Below, piece by piece: positions 12,801 to 25,800 of a stretch of DNA of 64,000 nucleotides; position 1 is the stretch's first letter; each line of letters begins with the position of its first letter. The stretch covers positions 434,001-498,000 of the forward strand of contig VWPU01003192.1 in assembly GCA_013398955.1 (NCBI GenBank), given 5' to 3'. Source of the DNA: Callaeas wilsoni (taxonomy: Eukaryota > Chordata > Aves > Passeriformes > Callaeidae). The notes beneath the pieces are model-generated. The model was not told the DNA's origin. It saw only the letters and a program-made list of their open reading frames with translations, and did no database searches. The translations under genes were made by a program, and so were the position numbers.

Positions 12801-15800
12801 GTTTCTGTCAGGTAAGAGGAGGGAGAACAGAGAGAGCAACTGTAAATGTTTTATGAACATGTGGTGAGCTTTAGAAGACTCTCAAATAACAGCTTTAAGA
12901 GTTTGTCTGAAATTTTTTTTTTTGTATGCTGTCATGTCATCACCTATGATACTGCTGGAATTGTGTTCATAAATTTGGAGTTCTCAAGCATTCTCGTACC
13001 ACCTTCTTCACAAGTCTTAGCAGAGTTTTATGTAATTTTTTGTCTGTTTTTCTCCCTTAGGGACAGAATTAGTATCAGACTTTCTTAGTTGCTAAACACA
13101 TACTTTTACCTCATGATCTTTGCTCTGGCTCATGAGATTTTTCCAGACAACTCTTCTATTCTCTACCATTTTCAAAACCCATTCTGAGCACAGCCACAAT
13201 CAGAAAAGGTCTCTAATTGTAAAGTCTGTTTCCTTTTGCTCTTCTCTCTCACCCCTGTGCATATGTAGACTTGAAAAAATGTAGATACTGTTTTAAATGA
13301 GATCAACTTTATGCAGCACATGGATTTTCAGGCTCCCTGACCAGTAATATAGATTACAGAATTATTTTAGAGTTCTGAACACTTGCCTTTGGTAGAAAAA
13401 AAAAAAACAAACCTTGGTATATTTTGAGAGAAAATAAATGTTCCATTTTAAAACAGACTGCCCACTGTTGAAAGCTCACTTGTAAAGCCTGGATAAGAAT
13501 TTTTGGTGCATGTATGTCACTGCAGATACATGGCAGCTCTGTGTGTGCTTTGGAGGCACACAGAGAAGAGTTTATTTTACTGGCTATCTCTGAGCTAGCA
13601 TGTCTGGAAAGCCCTTTCAACATGTAATACTGTAACACCTTTGAAAGGGCAGGTAGAGCCTTTTCCTGTTGCGAATCTACACACAAGGTAGAATCCAGGC
13701 AGACCGCTATGTTCAAATTTTCATATGTTCTTTAAACCGTCCATTTACATAGCTGAAGTTAGTTTACATGAACCTTTATTGGCTTAACCATTTCCTGATT
13801 TCAGAGAAGCAAATAGTTTTGAACTAGGCAATTTTTATCATCATCCCATCTATAGTAAAAATTATACAGCAGACCAGACCTGTGGTACAGTTTTACAGGC
13901 AGCAGTTTAATTTTTTTTATGTTAAAAATTGTACATTGATGCCCACTGTTGCTTTCTCACTTAGTGAGTTTATAATTGAGAATGGCTTATTTTCTTCTTT
14001 ATGACTCCTTATCTTCTCCCAAAGGAGAAATTGTTTATTCTCTGACGGGATGATTTGTCATCTTAGAGGCACAGGGTCCCATTTTCCTAATGCTGTGTTT
14101 CTCAGATCACTTTCTACTTGTCTTCAGAGTGTCTAGATAGGATGATTGTCCTGAGCAGTAACCTTTGGGGATAAGCTGACTCATTCACAGATCAGGCAGT
14201 CTTAACAATTGTGGTTTGTCACGGTTTTCAGTTATTTCAGTTTTCATTTGCCTGGTGTGTTCTCCAGGTGATGTGCTTGGCATGTTCATGAGGACAGGAG
14301 GGAATGCAGTTGGCTAAGGAGTGCTATGTTGTTGGTTTGGGCAGAGGCTTCATTTTTGTTATAGACAGAAAGGAAAGATAAATTGCCTAATAGGAGATGA
14401 ATCTTTCCCTGCATTACCCAAGCCTCCTGATACGAAATGTGGTCTAGGCATCCCAGCTTTCAGATCAGTTATCAACATTTTAATTTCTGTTTCGAAGTAT
14501 ACCTAAATTGCACTTAGAGTTAATTGACAATCCAGTATGAAACCAAAAATAACAGAGACAGCAGAATTCAAAATACTTTTAAAATGAGATAAAGAAGAAT
14601 ACTAGGAAAATGGGGGATTCAGTAAACTTAAATACATGGGTTCATGTATTCTGCAACAGAATTCATGGTACTATGTCAGATCAGAAACCATAGGGCTTTG
14701 CTGCAAAGAAAAAATTGGTTTTATCCTAAAGCAGGGCCATTGCATCAGTTCTGGTATACGCATATGTTCCCTGCCAGTGCTAGCACTGACACTCATAAAA
14801 ATTACTAGTTTTAGTACTTGTACACTTGGCAGCAAATTTTTGATGGAAAGTACAAATTGATCTAAGGTCTCCGAGGTATATAAAATCAACAGAAATAAAG
14901 CAGTGCCCAGCATAATTTGAACTTTTTTGTACGTTACTTTCTGTCACTTAAAGGATTTTTAGTATCCTGCTGTTTGCTAAGGTATTATTTCAGAATGCTT
15001 CATAACAGATGTCAGAGTTTGTAAAACACAAAATAGTTTGAATAAAACTTTATTCAAATCAGGGTAAATATAGTGTGTTCTTTATCCCTTTTACTTTAAT
15101 TGGTTGCTTTCATCTTAAATTATACTCCTTGTTTAAGCTCATAAATTTTTCAAGATCTCAAGTAATTTAGCCAGCTAAAATTGAAGCATCCAAAAAGGAC
15201 TATGCTCAGACAATGGCACAGTTATATTGAACCGGATTCATGATGGTTAAATGGATAATTGCAGTTGAAAGAACCATAGACTGTAATAGACTGTGTTGCA
15301 TCTTGTGCATTTGTCAATTCAGTTCCCCTTAGGAATCCAAAAATATCTATAAAATGCAGCATAAGCCAAAGAATCTTAATGGGATATGTATCTTCTGCTT
15401 TACTTAGAAATATTTCAGTCAGCGTGGAGTTCATCCTTTAAAATACAGTTTGGCCATCCAAACTGTGATGTCAGTATAACAGGCAGGGATATTGCTTTGC
15501 TTAATTAAACTGTGTAACAGCCAATATGTATTTTGATTATTATTATCAATTCTAGTAGCAAAAAATGAGCAGATTTCTCCAGTGAGCTGGTTGATTATAA
15601 ACAGCGGCCTGTCTTGGCAGTGGCTCATGTTTCAAAACAGTGCAATGATGACAGACTTTAAAGACCTGATAATTGCTCAGATTTTACCAGTCCTTGTTGA
15701 TACCATGGGTCCATTTCATGAGCTGAAAACCTTGTGCGTTAGGAGCATCATGCCTAGAAAATAGATGAAGCACTGCAGGAGCAGCCAGGAGGGCTTCAGT

Positions 15801-18760
15801 AGAGGCAAATGTAGGGGTTTCTCAGAAGTTGTGACCCATTTCTGAAGACCTTCACCTTGTAGTACAGTCACATGTGAGGGGCAGAACTTCCAGGAGTTGG
15901 TCAACAGCCATTTGGATCTTTGATGACTCTTGATTTACAGTAATTGTTTCTTGGCTAATTTGCCCAAGAGGTTTTTTTGTTGTTTTGTTTAAGGTGTTCT
16001 GTGTTACAAGCTTGCCTTTACTTATAACATCTCTATATGCCATGTATGCTATTTTAATCTGCAGAAGACTTTACAAACAGTCATGGCTGTGCAAAGCCTT
16101 CATGAGTATTCATCTTATCCTCGGTGTCTCACTGTGGAGAGAAACATGGCTTGACATCTGTGCTGTTAAAGATCTAATGTATGCTGGTTGGTTCTCTGGA
16201 TAGGTGACTTGTACGGCTTGATCGCTCATAGTGTTACTTGCTACACTTTCCTTACTAGTTGTGGAGGGAGGGAACATAGAAATTGAAAGAGTTCAGAAGT
16301 TTCTTTAGCAGACATAAAGATTTGATACCCATTTTGATGAAGTTATTGTAATAGTAATACAACAAAGGATGTAGCTGGCGAAGATGGGGAAAAAAAGAAA
16401 TCCCGAGAGTGTGATTTAGTCATGGGCTTGCAAGAGAAATGAAGAAAACCAAGCAGTGAGAAAGGGTCCTGTGCTGGCAGACAAATCGTCTAGACAAATA
16501 GAACTGTCATTCTATTTATCCACGTTTTTGACATCTTCCTACTTCGTGAGAATGGCAGAAGCCTTTATTAACCATCTGGAATCACAAATCTTGCCTTTTT
16601 CCCAGTATTGGGTATTTTGCAGTGCTTCACTGGGCTTCTGGATTTGAGGAAGAAAACACTTTAAACTGTTTTGTCTTCTTATCACTAGAGATATGTTTGA
16701 TGTAATAAAGTATGGGAGCTATTCCATATATTCGTTGGTCCTAGTTTGAATTGTAAACCCTGATTTATGCCAACTTCCATTTGAGTATATATTTTTTGCC
16801 AAGCTTGACTACATTGCAGACTGCGTAACTTTGTGTTTAAATTTATGTCCTGTTATCATTTGCAGTACTTTTGCAAGGAAACTACCTTTCTTTTTTATTT
16901 TTAATAAAAAAGCACAAATACGTGAAAGTTGATGTTCAGCTTGTATGTATGAAACTTAGCTTGTGGTGTATTTTATGAAGTTTGAAGTAATATTTATGCA
17001 AGTAATGCAAGTACTAGAAAAAATGTGTAAATGACTGCCTAAATTTCTAAGCTTTCCCTCTGGAAATGTTGCAGATGTTATTTAATATACTCTACAAAAA
17101 TCTCGTGTATTTCTGAACTTTTTTTTTTACTTCAGGAGAGAGAGAGTTTATATTGCTTGTTAACATTGAGGCAAAATGTTGGAGTTTGGAGTTGTGAGGT
17201 TTTTAATGGGTTTCCTGTTCCCATTGGATTATCTAATTGAATTTCTTGCACTTAAATTTGTACAGAAAGAAGCAGTTTCCAGAGGTGTTGATTTCCCTCA
17301 TGCACTTAGATCTATTGGAGACTTCCTATAGAAAGATATTTTAGAGCAGAGACTAGTACAGGGTGACCTGTATCTGAGGGCAGGGCAAACATGGTATGTC
17401 TGTAAAGGCTAATGTAACATTCTCACTGTTATGAGGAAAAAAAAAATATTCGGTGATTGTATATAAAATAATTTCTCCTGAAGATGATATGCTTGCAAAG
17501 TTCTTGCTATGAATCTCAGGTATACACTTGGACTAGTTAGTAGGATGGCTGGACTTCAGTTAGGTGGTATTTGTCAGGTGTAATGGAATTTTCGTCTTCT
17601 ACTTTTTGATAAGTGTTGTGGTTTTAATCTCTGTGGAGAAATTAATTCTATCCTAGTGAAAATGGGACAATATGGTATTCTATAATGCCATTTATAGTGC
17701 TCTAAGAAAATTTTGATTTTAAAAGTAATTTTTTAAGCTAGATTTTGTCTGTTTCCTATTTTAATACAGCTTGGCAAGGCTAAGCCTACTGTGCCTTTGG
17801 ACAGATAGCAAAGATGATGAATAGCCCTAAAGTTTAGTTTTGTTTGAACAGCTGCAGAATTTCCTTTAATATGGACAGAAATATCTCTGACTAGAGTTAT
17901 ATTTATTTTCCCAAATAGGAAAGATGTCATTCTTCACTGGAGTGAAACATCAAATAAAACAGAATTTTGTAACCCTGTGTTAGTCTCCTGTTACATGATA
18001 ACAATATAAAAAAGCTGAAGTTTCCTCTGTACCACAGGAAACAAAGCAAAGCTTTTCCGTTTTCTTGTGGATAATGTTAGACTCCATTTTTCTAAATCTG
18101 GGACATTAATTTTTTCCTTACCCCAGCTTAGGGGAGTGCGAGCTTTTATAGCATGTTATTCTCTTTTAATTTACTTACATAAGAGTGAGAAAAAAAGAGG
18201 AAATAACACTGTTTTCTTTCAGAGATTCTGAGACTTAGCACAGATTGACATTTTGAGGTGGATGTGCTGTGTTGTGCCAGAGGCACTGATCCCACAAGCA
18301 GCCATGCTGGTACCTGTTCGCAGCGCAGCACACCTGGGAGCACCTAGGTTTTCCCTTACTTGGAAACCAAGATAGAGCAAGGAAAGCTGATGTTCCCACC
18401 CTTACAGTTTTCTTCTAAAATGTAGGTCCTTGGGCATGGAATAATTTCTTTTTCCTGAAGAATGTTAATCGTGCAATCTTTTAATATTCTGATTTTTACT
18501 GCTATTTATTTTGTTATTTTGCTTTTTGATTTCTGGCACTTGCATCATAAGAAAAAATTAGTCTGCAGTTCTGAATTTGCTCTTTTGCCCTTCGGATTTT
18601 ATTTTCATGACAAAATTTTCTGCCCTCTCAGAAAGTGAAGATTGTAAATAGATAATCAGTTGTATTAAAAGAAATTTAAAAATGACACAGGCTGCATTGA
18701 ATGATGTTGCAGTTGTTAAGATTGGAGATTCATAATCTGTTATCTGCATGCCTTGTTTAA

Positions 18761-18786
18761 TTTTTACCTTTGTGTTTCTTTAACAG
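18761..18786 (+). promoter_or_regulatory. PTPRM: Splice acceptor of PTPRM exon 2
   Basis: A pyrimidine-rich tract (TTTTTACCTTTGTGTTTCTT) is followed by TAACAG, with the AG at 18785-18786. Cutting here leaves GG as the first two exon bases, completing a phase-1 codon, and the reading frame then matches the MAM domain without a break. Confidence 0.85.
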
Positions 18787-18909
18787 GGTGCTGCACTTTT
18801 GATGAGCCTCTCAGTTCCTGTGGCTATAGTCAGTCAGATGATGATGATCTCAACTGGGATCAGGTGAATGCGCCGATGAAGCCGTCCTCGGGTCAAGGGA
18901 TGCCATCGG
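18787..18909 (+). CDS. PTPRM: Receptor protein tyrosine phosphatase mu, exon 2 (start of MAM domain)
   Basis: This internal exon of 123 nt (phase 1 to phase 1, 41 codons) encodes the first part of the MAM domain of a type IIB receptor tyrosine phosphatase. These are single-pass plasma-membrane proteins that bind homophilically between cells through the MAM and Ig domains and dephosphorylate junctional proteins inside. Visible hallmarks are the start CCTFDEP, then CGYSQS, a DDD-acidic stretch, NWDQVN and MPSG at the end. The same length and pattern occur in human PTPRM as I recall it (CGYSQS and MPSG are PTPRM-like; PTPRT, PTPRK and PTPRU differ). The conserved first MAM cysteine is the codon at 18792-18794, paired in the family with the cysteine at 18819-18821. 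An additional cysteine codon (18789-18791) stands where PTPRM has glycine. Exon 1 with the signal peptide is not in the window. Since the length is a multiple of three, skipping it would keep frame. Confidence 0.88.
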
Positions 18910-18915
18910 GTTCGT
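18907..18915 (+). promoter_or_regulatory. PTPRM: Splice donor of PTPRM exon 2 (weak match)
   Basis: The donor reads CGG|GTTCGT, with GT at 18910-18911. It is fixed by the protein: exon 2 must end with one base of a glycine codon, completed by GT at the start of exon 3. Positions +3 (T) and +4 (C) depart from the vertebrate consensus GTRAGT, and -2 is G rather than A; +5 G and +6 T fit. Confidence 0.8.
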
Positions 18916-21900
18916 CTTTATTTTGCTTTGTTTCTCTTTGACGTTAGATTGTGTGTTTGTCCAGCATTTATGGACAGTACTGTTCTTAAAATGCTGCTTC
19001 ATCTGAGTCTATTCAAGTGGAATACTCAGATTTTCCAAGTGATTTCTATGAGGGATATTTTGCAAATCAAAGGTTTGTTTTTGTTGTGTGGGGAGTATAA
19101 AGGTTAGACAGAAGAAATAGAAACTTGGTGTTATCGGGGAAGGCTGAAAGAAAACAGAAGGGTGACATGAAAATGAATCCGAAGTAGTACTAGAAACAGG
19201 CAGACAGGACTTAGTAAGAGAGAAAAGGAAGATAGTCTTAGGTATTTTCAGTGAAAGATATAATGATCAAAATCTGTTATAAAAAAGATGGAGAGAGAAG
19301 AAGAGGTGAGCGAAAAAGCAAAGGTATCCCAAAACGAAGGGTCTCAGTGATATTATGCTCGTTGAATTTAAAAGACAGTTGTGATACTATTATTCAATGT
19401 ATTTTTTGCAGTGCAGGGAGTTGCACCTTGTTCCATAGCAACAACCTGTGCAATATGCTGAACTACAAACTCACTCTAGTAATACAGTCATTACCTTAGT
19501 ACTTCACCCACAGAAATATGTAAAATCTGTCCACTGGCTTTACAATATTTACTAGCCTAAAATTCACCAGTTGTTCTTTTTTCTAGTTTTTAGGTAGGCA
19601 TATTACGACTTCCCCCCATGTACTGATCTCCGTTTCCTGGGATGTGATTGCTTGCAGCCCAGCTCAGCATCTCCTTTGGCTTTTATAAACTGAGCCTCAA
19701 CTATTATCACCTAGAAGCAGGCAAAACAAAAAGACCACTAGATAAAATCACTGGTTGTAGCACTGTGGCACTTCTTCTGCACTAGTCTTGTAACTTAGTA
19801 AAAATATATCCATAGCACTTAAAAGCATTGCAGACATTGCATGTCCCAGTATTTCACATCCCTTTCAATGAGGTCTTTAAAGGACCCATAATATACTTAG
19901 GTGTTTATATAAGATCTCTCTTGAGAAAATGTTCCTCTCTGATTTTTGAATAAGGGAATTAGGAAATAGACAACGTGAATCTTTAGAAGTGACAGTATAA
20001 ACAAAACCTGAACATATGCACTCATCGATAGTGTAGCAATAAATGGACTAATGTGTGATATGCGTAATCACCCTTAGATTGTCATTCACTTGTCAAAAAA
20101 AGGCTTTCAGTGTTCTTCACTGTAGATTTACCAGTGTCGCCCTGCGTTGTGGATGACATCTTATCTAAGGTTCATGACTGAAGTACCTTTTACACTTTGT
20201 TTCCTCTGGCAAAGGCAGGACTCCCAGCTTCAAGATCAATGTTCAGTTAATCTGAGTCCTGGCATTTGGATCATCGTGCTAGATTGAGTTCATCAACCCA
20301 GATAAAGGAGGTTCTTTCAAATTCCTTTTTAAACTGGCTTTCGTCCAGTGGTCTTGGCATATACTGCTAAACATTTTCCGAACTGTTTCATTAGTACTTG
20401 GTACTGTTGCTCAAGTTGGAGATAGCAGGCATAGTTTATCAGCCATCTTTGCTAGTTATACATTCTTTTTGTCGGTCACGCCACTGGAATTCTCTTTCTA
20501 TTCCAAATTTCATTCATTACTCTCCTCACTTGGATTTGTGAAAGCAGTCGTTGGTATGTGATGTTCTGTCTTCTTGACAGATAGAAGAGGTTTAAATCTA
20601 TGTTCTCTTCTCTGATGACCACACACTTCAAGATTTTTTGAGTTTTTTTTCTCAGTGGCAGGAGTCTAGACTAGGGACTGACATGTCTATAGAAGGAAAA
20701 TGATATGTGTAATTTTATTTATCAGATGTCATACAACTTGTTTCTTATTTGTCATCTTGCCTTTTTATCAGAAGTCTGAAATGATGTTCTGATGATCTAG
20801 TAAAAATCAATTTAATTTGGTAACAAGTTATATTTACAGTTTAGGGAGTTTTATTTCTGCCCATAAAGGAAGTGAAATATTCTTTGGCAGCATTGGGTCA
20901 GAAGATGAACAAGTTAGTCTGAGGAGGGTTGAGGATATTAGTCCCTTAAAAGGTCAAAAACCCCTTTGAGAGGGAAAGAAATGCTCATTTTTTTTTGCAA
21001 ATGAGAAGCACTGTGTCTAACGGCATGATTTAGTCAAGTGGTATCTAATTTTTCCTCATAATTTCATCTAGACAGTTTTTTCCTGTTCTTGTTCAAATCA
21101 TCATCTTAATGATTTTAATTAGTTTTCAGTTAGCGTTAGCCAGAGGGTTATATGATACACTTAAAAATGATTTCCAGTAGTTTGTCAGCAGTTTCTGAGC
21201 TACGTATTTAGGAAGAAATAACTTCAGAAGATAATGAATAGAACATCTTAAATTAATGGTTTGTGGGGAATTCTTGGCTTGAAAGCAAAATGCTTTATGC
21301 AACAATGTTGTAATACTAGACTGAAACAAGAACTCTCAGTTCTGTACTCCCTTGTCAGAAGAAAAAAATTAATGCACATAACATTCCTAATTTCAGGCAA
21401 CATGCTCTAGTGAGTGAGTTGATGTCGATATATAATATTTTGTATAATTTGGTGGCATTCAGGGAGAAGCACACAAGTTATGGCATTTGATTTCTTTTAA
21501 TCCACATGAGAGTGCTGCGAGCATAGCTGCACTTCAGACAGATAAATATTTTGGCTTGATATGTTATTTCAGTGGGACAAAAGAAATGTCATATAAGATT
21601 CAGGGACATGTGTGCATACTTTGATGTACACACTGTTTACATGTTTGTGAATATTTGAGATCTTGTTTCAGATGAAAATTACTAAACTGTATCAAAAGTA
21701 ATAGTAAGAAAATCCCAGAAGTGTTTCTTACAGTGGACTTTAATCCCTGTTGGATTGTTACTGTAGCAGAGAAATACGAAGTTACCACCAAAGTTAGTAG
21801 GGTGCTAGTGCTCTAATTTCCTTGATAAATATAAGCATGGCCTTTAATGAGTCAGTACTAATCTGAAATTGTGTTAAATGGGCCCCAAAAGCAATGACGT

Positions 21901-22283
21901 ATATGAATTTCTGTATATATTCGTATGAATTAAATGAATGTGGTTAATCCACTGCTCTTCTGTTTCAAGTGTCCTGTGAGTCAGACGGAGTAAATGCTGT
22001 TTGGAAGAGCTGCTCTTCCGTTTTCTCAGCCTCTGTCTTCTCCTTGTCTTCCTGTTCCAAGAACGTGTATTTCACAGTTGCGAAGATAGTGTTCACAACT
22101 GTAATTACAGAAACACTTAGTCATTGTTAATGCCATCTTGCATTATCCTATGGAACACTTACAGCAGTTTGATATTAATGTATTTATATAATACAGATTT
22201 ACAATTACAGCTAACTGTAAGCCCTCTAGTTGCAGTCCAATAAAAATGTCTTCAGAAGAATATGCACAAACAGTAGATTACTC
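18910..22283 (+). other. PTPRM: PTPRM intron 2, first part
   Basis: Non-coding sequence follows the exon 2 donor. No exon, repeat family or RNA gene was recognised. A short perfect hairpin, GGAAGAGC-T-GCTCTTCC, lies around 22003-22019, but nothing suggests a function. Confidence 0.75.
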
Positions 22284-22815
22284 TGTTGGCAAGGTGTGGG
22301 GTGCAGGACTGGCCCCCACGAGAAGAGGTCGGGGATGCCCTGTTTTGGACACATCTGGGCACAGCCACTGGACCCACCACTGGCCACATCTGAGCTCCTA
22401 GGTGCACCTCTGGGAATAGAATGTTTAGGAAAGGGTAAAAGCCACTGGGCAGCAGCGAGAGAGAGTCAGAGAAAGAAGTGAGAATATGTGAGAGAAACAG
22501 CCCTGCAGACATCCAGATCAGTGCAGAAGGAGGAGGAGAAGGTGCTCCAGGCACTGGAGCTGAGATTCCCTTGCAGACCGTGGTGCAGACCATGGTGAGG
22601 CAGCTGTGCCCTTGCAGACTGTCAGGTCCATGGTGGAACAGAGGTGCTCCTGCTGCCCGTGCATGACCCCACACCAAGAAAAGGTGGAGATTTCCTGAAG
22701 AAAACTGCATTCCATGGAGAGGAGTCCACACAGGGGCAAACTTTATCACAGGACCTGTGGCCTATGGGGTCACTGGAGTGGTACATTCCTGAAGGACTGT
22801 GTCTCATGCAAAGAG
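22284..22815 (-). mobile_element. LTR fragment of an avian endogenous retrovirus, antisense
   Basis: This GC-richer block in AT-rich intron matches, on the reverse strand, the 3' two-thirds of the LTR at 52295-53054. Both contain a block reading AATCTCAGCTCCAGTGCC, then the shared GGAGCAC segment, and then TCTCTCACATATTCTCA a little downstream. On the - strand the 3' end reads CCAACA, close to the ending of the other copy. The expected 5' start (TGTGGTGG on the - strand) is not visible near 22815, so this copy is 5'-truncated or rearranged. No gag, pol or env coding sequence is present. ORFs in this block are fortuitous. Confidence 0.75.
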
Positions 22816-25800
22816 GTTATTTTGTGGGTTTTTTTTGAGATACTCAAATGCGTTGTGTTAGTTCAGATACTGCTACAGTAAGTTATCACTGACAGCGATG
22901 CAATTAGAATTTTACAGATTACTCTAAGAAATAAAAATATTGTCAGCAGTCTTCTGTATTTGTCATTGACTAGATACAATTTCTGTTTGTGGCCATGTAT
23001 TTTTTTACCAAACACTGTGTTCAGTTGTGTAAAATCTTTCTGTGTTGTTTCACAGTTCCAGTTGATTCTAAAGGACAGTAGCATCATTTTTATTCGATGC
23101 AGCGGTTGGTTTGATATCTCTGAGGGGATGTCACTGCATTTGCAACGAGTCACTGGCATCGGCCTTTCATTCATTTTAAAACAGTTCAAACCCAAATATA
23201 AATCAAATCTTCACAGGCTGCCATTCATTGCATTGAAAGGATGTTTCCTGCAATGAAGCTTTCTGTGTTAAATGCAGTGCTGGTCAAAGCCAGGATGAGA
23301 ATTCTCTTTGTGCTATTTGAGGTGATAATATATGATTTTCATGGCTCTATGTGATTTTTTTGAATGGCCTACTATGCTTATTTGTATTCTGAATATGTGG
23401 TGTTGCTTAATGCCTATGCAGTGTCTGCAGAAAATGCTTACAATGCTTATATTATTGTTTAAAATGGCCTTTTGATACCTAGTAACCAGACATGCAGAGC
23501 TAGCAGATATTCTATAAAAAAGGCAGTGATTCAGAGGAGTATTTAATATTATAGAATGTGAAGTAGTTCTGTGAAACATGTACATTGTTGTTTAATTGTG
23601 CATAGAAGAGTTGTGATCCATTTTAAAAGACAGATAAAGTGATCAGTTGGCAAGTGTGCAGTTCAAGCCAACTGCAATGTTTTACCGTGTAAAGTTAGCG
23701 TTCTTTGATTTTGTACTTTATCATTAAGCACATTTTAGCGCTGCATTGCATTTTTGTTGTATGTTAGCAGGGATACTTTTCTTCTGTTTGCAGAGAATTA
23801 AATACATTTCTCACTCAATCCTGTTTCCCCCATATTACTTTAAATAGCTGCATTTTTAATTCATTTGAATGCTATCAAGGGATAATATAAAGTACTATCA
23901 AGGTGTGGGAGTTGCAGCTTGTTCACTGTTTTAAAGTTAAATTTTTTCCTGGAATTTTCTACACCTGGAACAGTAGCATGTTTAGCATTTTATTGCACAC
24001 CCAGGTAATAGCTGCAGCCGTTAAGGACATGCCTTTTGGCAAGCGGCTCCAGCTTCCAATTAGCTGTGTGAGTTAACACCAGTTGCTGCTAATACGGAGC
24101 AACACGGAGGGGTCAGACAGAGCAACCCACACCTGCGCAGGGAGCCAGGCAGTTCTGTGCTGCCATGGCTACGGTGCAAGCGCTGGAGGGGTTGGCTACT
24201 TTAAAACACACCTAAAGGCTTGCTGAGTGGTGGTGTGCTTAACAGGCCTGTTCAACAAGAATGACACCACCGGCTGTGTCTGAGGTGTTGTTTGTTGTAT
24301 GGATCCTGTGGTCATTCTTGTAACTTCTGACCTGACTTAGAGATTTCAGCACCTGGCACAAATTCTGGGTTTATTACAAATGTTGAGCATCTGTCATACT
24401 TGCAGAGGGAAGTAAAAGATTAATCAGCATCAGAATCCTTCTTTCTGAATCACTGATGGACAACGTCCCTAGGTTGCTTAGTAGTTGAACTAGGCAAATT
24501 ATTATAATGTATTTTGCCTGTGCGCCTAATTGCTTTCAGAAAATTAGTGGTAATGATTTACTTAACCCTTTTTTGTAGATGTTCTCTATATATGACTTTT
24601 AGTTTGCACTTTTTAGAACAAATAATTTTGAATATGAACGATGTGGTTTATGAAGCAATAATACCTAACGTAGATGACTGATTTGCAGATTTTTGTTTGA
24701 AGTAACAGGCTTGCTGTAGTGTTCATAACTGTAACTCTAGGACATCAGTTTTCTTGTTTTCTTATGCACTCTATCATCCATTTCATATTTGAGTGCAGAA
24801 TTGCAGAACATGCTCTAAGTCATGGAATTAAGTGGGAGACACTATATTAAAAGCACCAGTAGCTGATAAAGATTTGTTCAAGATGTTCGACTAAAATCTG
24901 ATGATATAATAAATTATAGCACTTTTTTAATGTTTGAGGAACTCTCCTCTTCTGTAGAAGACAGACAGAAACTACATGAAAGATCTGGGAAGTCACTTCT
25001 CATTAAATCAGAGTATTCTCAAAGCAACCTGGAAGATAAAGTTGACTGCTGAGGGTAATTCTGTGTAGCACCATGTAGTGCCACAGAGTGCTAAGCAAGT
25101 CCTCTAAACTAATTCATTTACCTTGCTGTGATTACATGTTTCCTGCTGAGGTTATATCTAACACCTGCCATCATATGCTGAGAAGCAGCTAACATAATAA
25201 GCTAGACGCTGGAGCTGGGTTTGAAATGGATTTCTTGACAACAAAAATTTTTGGGATAAGAAAATTCTTTCTTGTTAGACATCAGAAACCCAGTCTCCCT
25301 CCTCATCTTCCACCCATAGTGCTGGACACTATCCTGCTGGTTAAGTGCATCAGAATCTAGTTTCAGATTTCCCTGCTAAATTTAAAACAGAAGTACTCTG
25401 AATAACTGGGACTTAGTTTGTGTGTTTGTTTTCCCTTCCTGGACTACTCATGATAAATTCCTTCAGATGAGGTAGGAGTATGCCAACAGGAGAGAGGAAG
25501 TTAAAGAGAATCCCAACAAGAGTGAGACAAAGTGCTTCATGTTGTAAAGCCAGTAAAAAAATACTTTTCACAATTCCTTCTAGTGAACTGGCATTTTTCA
25601 AGTGGAATGTTGTCTGGAAAAGAAGAATGAAGTTACTTCTGGTAAGGGCTCTTGGTTCAAAAAAGACCACATGAAGAATGGAGATTCTCTTTCCTGGGGA
25701 TATACCCGAGAAATGCAAATGAACCTCAGGAAGCTTTAATCTAGGTAGTTTGAGACTGTAGTAATATAAGCCTAGTAGCACATGCTTTAGTGTAGGGTTC

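Larger units (their letters stand above)
6035..18786 (+). other. PTPRM: PTPRM intron 1, proximal part
   Basis: This is non-coding, AT-rich sequence ending in the exon 2 acceptor. I see no exon, RNA gene or clear CR1 copy in it. Low-complexity patches include an A/C-rich run near 8726-8757 and a T run near 12907-12922. The block 7160-7440 is less AT-rich and has several TAAT-type homeodomain core sites, described in the findings. Apart from the SINE-like stretch at 6823-6882, nothing else could be assigned. Confidence 0.75.

Noticed and set aside
18753..18786. Upstream in-frame extension of exon 2 starting with ATG at 18753
   Set aside because: These codons are intronic. They form the polypyrimidine tract and the CAG acceptor, and the MAM homology begins exactly after it.
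22003..22019. Perfect hairpin GGAAGAGC-T-GCTCTTCC as a possible terminator or microRNA stem
   Set aside because: The stem is only 8 bp, far shorter than a pre-miRNA, and rho-independent termination does not apply in a vertebrate intron.
22252..22749. 165-codon minus-strand ORF
   Set aside because: It lies entirely within the antisense LTR fragment, shares composition with that repeat and shows no protein motif.
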